In this document: in pieces, positions 11,518-21,700 of the stretch
Layout: each line of letters begins with the position of its first letter
How positions within the stretch are numbered: position 1 is the first letter of the stretch
NCBI GenBank assembly: GCA_022575985.1
Contig: JAKSXM010000007.1
Span: forward strand, 60,232,501 to 60,296,500
DNA length: 64,000 nt
DNA from: Anagrus nilaparvatae
Taxonomy: Eukaryota > Arthropoda > Insecta > Hymenoptera > Mymaridae
Direction of reading: 5' to 3'
Made by a program: the position numbers and the translations under genes
Notes under the pieces: generated by a model
The model's input: the letters and a program-made list of their open reading frames with translations, nothing else
Databases searched by the model: none
Told to the model about the DNA's origin: nothing

Positions 11518-12172
11518 AAAGAGCATCCCGGAATATTAGGGGAAAATCTGCACCGGAACGAAATCTAAAAAACCTTTTGCAGATTGTTTATACATAAAAA
11601 AAAATAACTTCCCCGTTGGAATTTTGCCCCCAGCTGCCCATTATGGGGCAGGGGGGGCAAAAACGTGCTTTTTTTCTCTTTTTTTTTCAAAAATCGTTCA
11701 AAAATTCATATCTCTGGTTCCTTAGTAACAAAATAGGTCTAAATGGTCTTAAAATATTTGTCTTCGATACCGCTTTCATGTAAAAAAGTCAAAAAATAAT
11801 TTTGCCCACTTAAGAAACCCTTAAATTCAAAAATACTGAAGACTAACGTTAAAAATTTTACTTTAAAATTCAATTATATTGCTATATCAAAAATAACCTC
11901 TCTGAAAAATTTATATGTTTTTTGTCTATCAAAGCCCTTCAAAATGAACCTGGTTAGAGCAAATTTAAGCCGCGGAAACCGTTAAAATTTTAAAAAAACC
12001 AAAATTTTTTATGATAACAAGGGGATTGTCAACTGTTTGGGAATACGATTTGCTTCTAACTTTCAAAACAGGTTGTGGTAGTTGAGAAAACATCCTATAT
12101 ACCCTCAGTTTACCTGAATGGGCCTCCTGGTCCTAGAAATTAGACCCTATAGCAGGGTTATATGCTATATAA
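11518..12172 (+). repeat. half copy (one arm) of the fold-back element at 15521-17565
   Basis: It begins GAGCATCCCGGAATATTAGG and ends at GCTATATAA. The sequence appears to match the reverse complement of the right arm (16930-17565), and is less like the left arm 15521-16190, which carries a 15-bp insertion and other changes near 15930-16030. It stops abruptly at 12172, 4 bp before the left arm of the giant palindrome begins. Confidence 0.75.
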
Positions 12173-13117
12173 TATATTTAACATTTTCTTCAGTAACTGC
12201 AATGCCAACAGTATAAAAATTAAAAATAATAAAAAAATTTTATAAAAATCCTTAAAATAAATTGTTAGATTCATCATAATTTTTATTCTGAAAAGAGGTA
12301 TTAACGTAAAATTTTCAGTAATAATTATAATCATTGGCTCATACAAGAACAACTATTAAATATTATCTTATCTATTTTTGTTAACAATTTTAAAACAAAA
12401 ACAATTTTAAAAAAACAGGGTCTTGGGAAAATCTGAATTTTAAATACTATTTTAAATTATCAAATGCTTTACCAAAATAGATAAGAATATATGGAATACT
12501 TTTTCTTTTTTTAGCTAATGATTAGAATTATTGAACAAAATTCAAAATTTGTATCTTTTTTTGGAATAAAGATATTGATTACTCAATTTTGAATTACGGC
12601 TAAAATTTAATTTCAAAATTTTCAACTGTAGATATTTTTTTTCTGACAAGAAATAAGAACTTAAAATTTTCAGTAAGAATTCTAATCATTGGATCATAGA
12701 AAAAAAACCATTCCATATTTTCTTATCTATTTTAGTTAAGAATTTTATATTTTAAAACAGGGTCTCAGGAAAATATTCTTTTATTCCGCTAAGAAAAATC
12801 TGAGTTTTAAATACTATTTTAAATTATCTAATTCTTTACCAAAATAGATAAGAAAATATGGAGACTTTTCTTTTTTTAGCTAATGATCACAATTATTACT
12901 AAACATTTAAATTTTGTATCATTTCTAAAAAAAAAAAATTATTGATCTTTCAGTTATTGGTTACAGGTCAAATATGCTTTAAATATTGAGAATTATGAAT
13001 AGTTTTTTTTTCTAACCTATTTTGGTAAATAATCTCCTACATAGCATTTGTCTCCAAGTGCACATTTTTATAATTATGATTAAATAAAAATATCATTTAC
13101 TTTTTAAGAATATTTAC

Positions 13118-13358
13118 ATCCTAAAAATTTTATGAAACATTGCAGAAGTTGGTTGTGATCGTGTTTTTGTAACGGGCACTTTTCTGGACAAGTTGCAAAA
13201 TATAACTTCTCTTTCATGAAATCATCTTTATGCTTGGGCTCAATACGCACCAAATTTATTTTTGAATTTTTGTCAAACACGTTTTTAGTTTTTACAATAT
13301 ATAATTTTTCTCCAGACTTTGTTCTAATTTTTGTATACATTACTGCAGCATAGTTCAT
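13118..13358 (-). pseudogene. inverted duplicate of exon 1 of the BEN-like gene
   Basis: This is a mirror copy of 18787-19027, with start codon at 13358 and the same potential splice donor (GTAAAT) at 13112-13117. Only the first 20 bp of exon 2 were copied (to 12177), and on this side the sequence then runs into a fold-back arm. It cannot make the full protein, but it keeps the start codon and the copied promoter region (TATA-like at about 13655-13663), so it could be transcribed leftward. I call it an orphan 5' exon created by the inverted duplication. Confidence 0.6.
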
Positions 13359-14487
13359 TTTGAAATAGTTTAAAGACCTTTTTTCTTCTCACTTTTTTAT
13401 AAATATAATAAATTACTAGAACACGACGTTATCAGCAACATGCAATTTATTTTTTTTTTCCAAATTTTTTACACGTGTTTAACTCAAGGCCAAACAAACA
13501 CCTTTTCCCTCTAAAATTTCTATGCTGCTAATGCTGCCATGCACTGCACGCATGCGCACTTTGATTCACTTGACTCTCCGATAATATACACAGTGTCTCA
13601 GATGCCAAGCGTTTCTCTCTTTCCTACTACTCGCGAATAACGAACGATCTTTTACTTTATATACAATCGTTATTTTTTTTCTGAGGCACCAGGTATACCG
13701 ATAGATTTACGCGCGCATAAGCAACAGAAAAAAAGTAGCCGGTTATTTTATTAAAAAAATTATTTGTTTGAAATTAAATATTTTTACATGCATGCAGTGA
13801 TTTTGAAATTTTGAATTGTTAATTAGACAAGTAATCTTCGTTAAATTTTTGCTTGGATATGAAAATATACAGAAATAAAAATGTGTTGCTTTAAAAATAA
13901 TATAACCTTCAAACTTTTTTCTATTGTAACTTTGTAACAGCAACACCTCGGCGTACATAACCTCGTGTTATTATTTTGAAAATACAAAATATATTAAGGA
14001 GGCTCTTCAGTGAAAAATTATAAATAGTGAGATATATGGTTGAATAAAGTGAAATTCCCCGATTCGAATGGTATAGACCATATATTCGATAGCCGTGCAA
14101 AATTTAGAAATATTAGCAAAAAAAGTCACAACATTTTAACACTGCTCTTATGAGAGAAATTCCGGAAGTTGCTATTTATTTTCTTAAAACAAAAAATTAT
14201 AAAACCTGAGTACAGTGTTGAAATCCTAGTGAGAAAAATTGCAAATGGCGGATCTGCTAACTAGGTGAGGTTAGTACCTAGTAACTTTTCAAGCGCGCGA
14301 GTGATAATAAATTTAAAATTTAATTATAAAATAATAAGCGATTCTTTAAAAAATATTATTATTTTCTAACTATAATAAAATTTAAATCATTAAAAATTAT
14401 TCTTTATTTGTAATTAATAATATTTAAATTAAAAACGAAATAAAAAATCATAAAAAATTATTCTTTTTTTTAATTTAAAATATTTAA

Positions 14488-15424
14488 CCCTTCGCCTGTC
14501 CTCAGGGTCGATATCGTCCATCGACTTTTTACGATATAGCTGTAACGCAGACATGCGCAATGGGTGATGGTTGGTTATCCCACCTAAAAAAACTTAGGCA
14601 CATATTATGAACACACGCCAAGCCGCGTTAATTTTGATTTAGCCGTTTAGCCGTACCGTGTGTGCAAAGTTGGACCTTGGACAATATCGACCCTGAGGAC
14701 AGGCGGAGGGAGTTTTTTTGCTATTTCTTGGAAGTAAAAATGTTTGTTATTTTTGCTCCAAATGAAGTAATTTCTTCATATAACATACTTTTTTCATGTA
14801 CAAATGAATGTAACATAAAAAAATACGTGTTTTTGATCCGTTTTCACTAAAAAAATTCATTTTTTTACTTTTCCAAAATTTAATTGTATTTTGACCAAAA
14901 AACTTAATTTTTTTTGAAAATTTTTTTTTCTTTACTGATACAAAGGGTGAAGTATATTTTTAAATAACTTTTTTGAACATTTAATGCCCCTAAGTGGGTT
15001 TTTATCCCAAATAACCTTCAATTTTTAAAAATTTTTTTACTCGAAAAAAGGCCCATTTTCAGATTGCGAAATAATTAAGGTTTTTTCAGCAGAGCCAAAT
15101 CTGGGTAGGTTTTTTTTGAAGGTATATATCTGAAACTTAAAACCGTAGAATATTTTTCCTTAATACCCATTAGGGCCGGAGTTATGAATTTTTAATCAAA
15201 AATCGAAAAAATGCTCGTTTTCCGCTGCTCCGGAATTTTTTCCGCAAAACTGAGCGGACATTTTAGCCAAAAACCTTTTTTAATCTTTAGTTAGGATGTT
15301 TATCTAAAACCTCAAAAAAAAATTTAGGCCAAAAATTGTTTTTAAAGGTGTTAAAAAATGACGCGGACGATATCGACCCTGAGGACAGGCCGAGGAGGTA
15401 AAAATATAGAGGACAGGCGGAGGG
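14488..15424. mobile_element. piggyBac-type non-autonomous element (MITE) with TTAA target duplication
   Basis: This 937-bp insertion lies in the left palindrome arm only. It is flanked by TTAA at 14484-14487 and 15425-15428; the mirror arm has the single, uninterrupted TTAA near 17658-17661. The terminal inverted repeats are CCCTTCGCCTGTCCTC (left) and, reading inward from the right, CCCTCCGCCTGTCCTC: 16 bp with one mismatch. TTAA duplication plus a CCC start is diagnostic of the piggyBac superfamily. A further copy of the terminus (GAGGACAGGCGGAGGG) ends at 14711, and subterminal GATATCGACC..GAGGACAGG copies occur near 15370-15390. The interior encodes no transposase; the 62-codon frame at 14662 is incidental. 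Confidence 0.85.
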
Positions 15425-15520
15425 TTAATAATTAGGGAAATTAATTAAAAATAAAATTTTTTTTAAATTTACAACAATTTTTTTCCAATTCATTATCAAT
15501 AATAATTATAATAAAAAGTT

Positions 15521-17565
15521 AAAAGAGCATCCCGGAATATTAGGGGAAAATCTGCACCGGAACGAAATCTAAAAAACCTTTTGCAGATTGTTTATACATA
15601 AAAAAAAAATAACTTCCCCGTTGGAATTTTGCCCCCAGCTGCCCATTATGGGGCAGGGGGGGCAAAAACGTGCTTTTTTTCTCTTTTTTTTTCAAAAATC
15701 GTTCAAAAATTCATATCTCTGGTTCCTTAGTACCAAAATAGGTCTAAATGGTCTTAAAATATTTGTCTTCGATACCGCTTTCATGTTAAAAAGTCAAAAA
15801 ATAATTTTGCCTACTTTAGGAACCCTTAAATTCAAAAATACTGAAGACTAACGTTAAAAATTTTACTTTAAAATTCAATTATATTGCTATATCAAAAATA
15901 ACCTCTCTGAAAAATTTATATGTTTTTTGTCTATCAAATAGCTTTAAAACGAGACCGGTTAGAGCAAATTTGAGCCGCGGAAACCGTTAAAATTTTAAAA
16001 AAACCAAAATTTTTTATGGGGTTTTTTTGAAGATAACAAGGGGATTGTCAACTGTTTGGGAATACGATTTGCTTCTAACTTTCAAAACAGGTTGTGGTAG
16101 TTGAGAAAACATCCTTCATCTCCTCAGTTTACCTGAATGGGCCTCCTGGTCCTAGAAATTAGACCCTATAGCAGGGTTATATGCTATATAAGATAGGACT
16201 TTTTAAGCTATCTTCTAAATGACACTGCTACCTTGTAATTGAACCAAATACCTTCCGGTTAGTCTCATTTTTTTTGAGTATTTATCACCTTTTGAGTCCC
16301 GTAAACCGCATTTTTTTATCAGTAATACTCTTACCGTTATGGTCAGTAAACCAAATTAACATATTTGGCCAAAAATGACCAATTTTTAATTTGCTGCAAA
16401 AATTGTAATTTTTGACATAAATAGGTCTTATAGAACTTAAAATTTTTGTGCAAGCTCCTAGTTATTAAAAGTTTTTTACTTGTTTCTTTTGCTTGAGTTT
16501 TTTTCGTGATTTAGCTCAATATAGATGGTATTTAAAATATTAGCGATTATTAAAATATCTTAAAGCGGAACTCTGACTTTAAATTTTTATATCTCGCAAA
16601 CAATTGATCGAAAATAAACGAGTAAAGAATTTTTAAAAACTAGTAGCTTGCACAAAAATTTTAAGTTCTATAAGACCTATTTAAGTCAAAAATTACAATT
16701 TTTGCAGCAATTTAAAAATTGGTCATTTTTGGCCAAATATGTTAATTTGGTTTACTGACCATAACGGTAAGAGTATTACTGATAAAAAAATGCGGTTTAC
16801 GGGACTCAAAAGGTGATAAATACTCAAAAAAAATGAGACTAACCGGAAGGTATTTGGTTCAATTACAAGGTAGCAGTGTCATTTAGAAGATAGCTTAAAA
16901 AGTCCTATCTTATATAGCATATAACCCTGCTATAGGGTCTAATTTCTAGGACCAGGAGGCCCATTCAGGTAAACTGAGGGTATATAGGATGTTTTCTCAA
17001 CTACCACAACCTGTTTTGAAAGTTAGAAGCAAATCGTATTCCCAAACAGTTGACAATCCCCTTGTTATCATAAAAAATTTTGGTTTTTTTAAAATTTTAA
17101 CGGTTTCCGCGGCTTAAATTTGCTCTAACCAGGTTCATTTTGAAGGGCTTTGATAGACAAAAAACATATAAATTTTTCAGAGAGGTTATTTTTGATATAG
17201 CAATATAATTGAATTTTAAAGTAAAATTTTTAACGTTAGTCTTCAGTATTTTTGAATTTAAGGGTTTCTTAAGTGGGCAAAATTATTTTTTGACTTTTTT
17301 ACATGAAAGCGGTATCGAAGACAAATATTTTAAGACCATTTAGACCTATTTTGTTACTAAGGAACCAGAGATATGAATTTTTGAACGATTTTTGAAAAAA
17401 AAAGAGAAAAAAAGCACGTTTTTGCCCCCCCTGCCCCATAATGGGCAGCTGGGGGCAAAATTCCAACGGGGAAGTTATTTTTTTTTATGTATAAACAATC
17501 TGCAAAAGGTTTTTTAGATTTCGTTCCGGTGCAGATTTTCCCCTAATATTCCGGGATGCTCTTTT
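15521..17565. mobile_element. 2-kb fold-back element at the centre of the palindrome
   Basis: The left arm from GAGCATCCCGGAATATTAGG (about 15525) to about 16470 and the right arm ending CCGGGATGCTC (17561) are long inverted repeats around a ~130-bp diverged spacer near 16480-16610. The left arm has a 15-bp insertion at about 16018-16033 absent from the right arm. At 28330 the related repeat reads through without it (GCAAATTTTTAATTTTT), giving an empty site that supports insertion of the whole element. It has no coding capacity; the 87-codon frame at 15588 is arm sequence. Confidence 0.75.
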
Positions 17566-18186
17566 AACTTTTTATTATAATTATTATTGATAATGAATTG
17601 GAAAAAAATTGTTGTAAATTTAAAAAAAATTTTATTTTTAATTAATTTCCCTAATTATTAAATATTTTAAATTAAAAAAAAGAATAATTTTTTATGATTT
17701 TTTATTTCGTTTTTAATTTAAATATTATTAATTACAAATAAAGAATAATTTTTAATGATTTAAATTTTATTATAGTTAGAAAATAATAATATTTTTTAAA
17801 GAATCGCTTATTATTTTATAATTAAATTTTAAATTTATTATCACTCGCGCGCTTGAAAAGTTACTAGGTACTAACCTCACCTAGTTAGCAGATCCGCCAT
17901 TTGCAATTTTTCTCACTAGGATTTCAACACTGTACTCAGGTTTTATAATTTTTTGTTTTAAGAAAATAAATAGCAACTTCCGGAATTTCTCTCATAAGAG
18001 CAGTGTTAAAATGTTGTGACTTTTTTTGCTAATATTTCTAAATTTTGCACGGCTATCGAATATATGGTCTATACCATTCGAATCGGGGAATTTCACTTTA
18101 TTCAACCATATATCTCACTATTTATAATTTTTCACTGAAGAGCCTCCTTAATATATTTTGTATTTTCAAAATAATAACACGAGGTT
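17566..18186 (+). repeat. right palindrome arm: repeat also found at 28335-28710
   Basis: 17570-17935 is A+T-rich and ends with a distinctive stretch (TTACTAGGTACTAACCTCAC, AGCAGATCCGCCATTTGC). It is shared with 28340-28705 and, inverted, with 14220-14483. The rest is non-coding DNA upstream of the BEN-like gene. The 71-codon frame at 18187-18402 has no motif. Confidence 0.6.
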
Positions 18187-18402
18187 ATGTACGCCGAGGT
18201 GTTGCTGTTACAAAGTTACAATAGAAAAAAGTTTGAAGGTTATATTATTTTTAAAGCAACACATTTTTATTTCTGTATATTTTCATATCCAAGCAAAAAT
18301 TTAACGAAGATTACTTGTCTAATTAACAATTCAAAATTTCAAAATCACTGCATGCATGTAAAAATATTTAATTTCAAACAAATAATTTTTTTAATAAAAT
18401 AA

Positions 18403-18786
18403 CCGGCTACTTTTTTTCTGTTGCTTATGCGCGCGTAAATCTATCGGTATACCTGGTGCCTCAGAAAAAAAATAACGATTGTATATAAAGTAAAAAATCG
18501 TTCGTTATTCGCGAGTAGTAGGAAAGAGAGAAACGCTTGGCATCTGAGACACTGTGTATATTATCGGAGAGTCAAGTGAATCAAAGTGCGCATGCGTGCA
18601 GTGCATGGCAGCATTAGCAGCATAGAAATTTTAGAGGGAAAAGGTGTTTGTTTGGCCTTGAGTTAAACACGTGTAAAAAATTTGGAAAAAAAAAATAAAT
18701 TGCATGTTGCTGATAACGTCGTGTTCTAGTAATTTATTATATTTATAAAAAAGTGAGAAGAAAAAAGGTCTTTAAACTATTTCAAA
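18403..18786 (+). promoter_or_regulatory. probable promoter and 5' UTR of the BEN-like gene
   Basis: A good TATA-box match, GTATATAAAG (18481-18490), lies about 300 bp before the ATG at 18787. It sits in a locally G+C-richer, CpG-containing stretch (CGCGCGTAAATC, ATTCGCGAGTAG, GCGCATGCGTGCAGTGCATG) unlike the surrounding DNA. A start site some 30 bp downstream of the TATA box would give a 5' UTR of about 270 nt. The same promoter is mirrored at about 13359-13742 in the left arm. Confidence 0.45.
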
Positions 18787-21700
18787 ATGAACTATGCTGC
18801 AGTAATGTATACAAAAATTAGAACAAAGTCTGGAGAAAAATTATATATTGTAAAAACTAAAAACGTGTTTGACAAAAATTCAAAAATAAATTTGGTGCGT
18901 ATTGAGCCCAAGCATAAAGATGATTTCATGAAAGAGAAGTTATATTTTGCAACTTGTCCAGAAAAGTGCCCGTTACAAAAACACGATCACAACCAACTTC
19001 TGCAATGTTTCATAAAATTTTTAGGATGTAAATATTCTTAAAAAGTAAATGATATTTTTATTTAATCATAATTATAAAAATGTGCACTTGGAGACAAATG
19101 CTATGTAGGAGATTATTTACCAAAATAGGTTAGAAAAAAAAACTATTCATAATTCTCAATATTTAAAGCATATTTGACCTGTAACCAATAACTGAAAGAT
19201 CAATAATTTTTTTTTTTTAGAAATGATACAAAATTTAAATGTTTAGTAATAATTGTGATCATTAGCTAAAAAAAGAAAAGTCTCCATATTTTCTTATCTA
19301 TTTTGGTAAAGAATTAGATAATTTAAAATAGTATTTAAAACTCAGATTTTTCTTAGCGGAATAAAAGAATATTTTCCTGAGACCCTGTTTTAAAATATAA
19401 AATTCTTAACTAAAATAGATAAGAAAATATGGAATGGTTTTTTTTCTATGATCCAATGATTAGAATTCTTACTGAAAATTTTAAGTTCTTATTTCTTGTC
19501 AGAAAAAAAATATCTACAGTTGAAAATTTTGAAATTAAATTTTAGCCGTAATTCAAAATTGAGTAATCAATATCTTTATTCCAAAAAAAGATACAAATTT
19601 TGAATTTTGTTCAATAATTCTAATCATTAGCTAAAAAAAGAAAAAGTATTCCATATATTCTTATCTATTTTGGTAAAGCATTTGATAATTTAAAATAGTA
19701 TTTAAAATTCAGATTTTCCCAAGACCCTGTTTTTTTAAAATTGTTTTTGTTTTAAAATTGTTAACAAAAATAGATAAGATAATATTTAATAGTTGTTCTT
19801 GTATGAGCCAATGATTATAATTATTACTGAAAATTTTACGTTAATACCTCTTTTCAGAATAAAAATTATGATGAATCTAACAATTTATTTTAAGGATTTT
19901 TATAAAATTTTTTTATTATTTTTAATTTTTATACTGTTGGCATTGCAGTTACTGAAGAAAATGTTAAAGATGACGTGAAAGACTATTTAGAAAATAACAA
20001 ACGATTTATCAGGCCAAACAGTAAATACCTTGATGATAGTTCGGGTTATGATGGACCCATTCCGGATTGCTCAGAAACGGTATAGTTACATTAATTTCAC
20101 TTTACTTATAATTCAATCATGGTTTTTATGTCTTTTAAAATTTTTAAAATAAAATTAATTTTGCAGGCTATTACTAAAACTAATATCGAAGCAAGCAAAA
20201 AAGATGCTAGCAGACAAAATTTAAAAAATTTTATGAACCAAAGGAAAAGAAGGAATGAAAATTCTTCGGATCAACAAATAAAAGCTTTAAAAGCCTCTGA
20301 TATACCTTCAAAGAAGGAAAATAAAATTTCAGCATTATTAGATCAACAGCAGTCTAAGACTGAATCAAACTCATCAATTCAGACTAATTATTCGAGTCAA
20401 GAAATTACAGGTTTAAAAGCTTCTGCTACCCCTTTGAAGAAGGAAAACATAAAGACTGTATGTAACTCACCTATTCAGACTAAAGGTATTTTTTTTTAAT
20501 TTTGACAAATCCTACTATTTTTTTTATTTATTAAATTATTAAAATAAATTTTTTATTTTACATAAATGAAAACTAGTTAAATTAGTGGAAAAACCAAACT
20601 TAAATAAATTCTCTGCAAAAAAAAGGATGTTGTTTTCTCCAAAAAGGCTACAAACTTAGTAAAAAAAAATTAGTACTTCTAAAAATCCTACAACTAAAGA
20701 AGCAGGCCCTACAAAAAATAAAAAAGACCTTGACGGGGAAGGAGAAATTTCAAACAGTAAATTAATTTTGAATTATAGAATGAATCATTGAATATTCTAC
20801 TTTATTTTAATTTTATTTTTTACATCATTTGATTAACAGATGCAAAAAATGACAGTGGATTCAACGAGAGTAGCGATGAAAGAGGAGACAATTCTTTAGG
20901 TATTTAGAACAAATCCTCTTTTCCCATTAAACTAGATACACAATTCTTATCAGTGAGGCATTTTTTATTATACTCGTGTTCATTGTAATTATAAATTTTT
21001 ATATTATTTAACCAAGAACTATAAAATTATTTTTTTTTTAAAGTAAAAAAAAAATTTATCGTAGCATTCTTTATTTATATTGAATACATTGATACAGCGC
21101 TTTTGAAAGTGAAGATTTTATTTTATTTACAAGCTACAAAAATTTTCAATACTAAAAGTAAATTTAATATATACCTATTAATATGTTTTATATAATTTAC
21201 ATAAGTTAAAATTTTTTAAAGCACAAAAATATTCTGATGATGAATCATTGGATTCTGAACCAAAAGTTACCATACGTCCCAAAACATTAAGGCGACTTTT
21301 TCCTACTGGTAAGTTGATCGTAAATTTTCTTATTTATAAATTTATAGTAATGGTTAACTAAAATTTTTTTCAGAGGAGGGACAGAGAAAGAAAAAGTCAT
21401 CAAATATTCGCATAGCTCTAGTTCAGGAAGCCATTGATGAGCCCTATGAAGAAGATCCAAAAAAAGAATTATTTGAGCTAATAGAAGATACGAATATGGT
21501 AAATCATTTTTTGTAGGATAACAAAGTAATAAGTTAATTTTGATGAAGTTTATTAAAAATAAACAACGATCTATATGGAACAAATAAACATAATACCTTT
21601 TTTCATTATCTTTGCTGTGTGTCTGAGGACTGAGCCTCTCTTTGTCAGACAGAATAATTTTTCTTGAAAAAAGTTATATGATGTTAACTTTTAGATGGAA

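Larger units (their letters stand above)
12177..19968. repeat. 7.8-kb inverted duplication (giant palindrome)
   Basis: The left arm 12177-15520 (apart from an insertion at 14484-15428) mirrors the right arm 17566-19968. Paired coordinates sum to exactly 32145 at every point checked (13104/19041, 13743/18402, 14291/17854, 12177/19968). Inside the insertion point the sum becomes 33086, as expected for 941 extra bp. Both arms carry the same 71- and 84-codon frames with identical translations, so the duplication is recent, recently homogenised, or an assembly artefact. The centre is the fold-back element 15521-17565. The right arm ends 20 bp into exon 2 of the gene at 18787-24502. Confidence 0.85.

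Noticed and set aside
12158..12352. 64-codon frame on the minus strand and its mirror at 19793-19978
   Set aside because: Intron 1 sequence of the BEN-like gene; the mirror frame runs into exon 2 in the wrong frame.
13743..13958. 71-codon frame on the minus strand, identical to 18187-18402
   Set aside because: Identity comes from the inverted duplication; composition (Lys, Ile, Phe) matches non-coding DNA here, and there is no motif or splice context.
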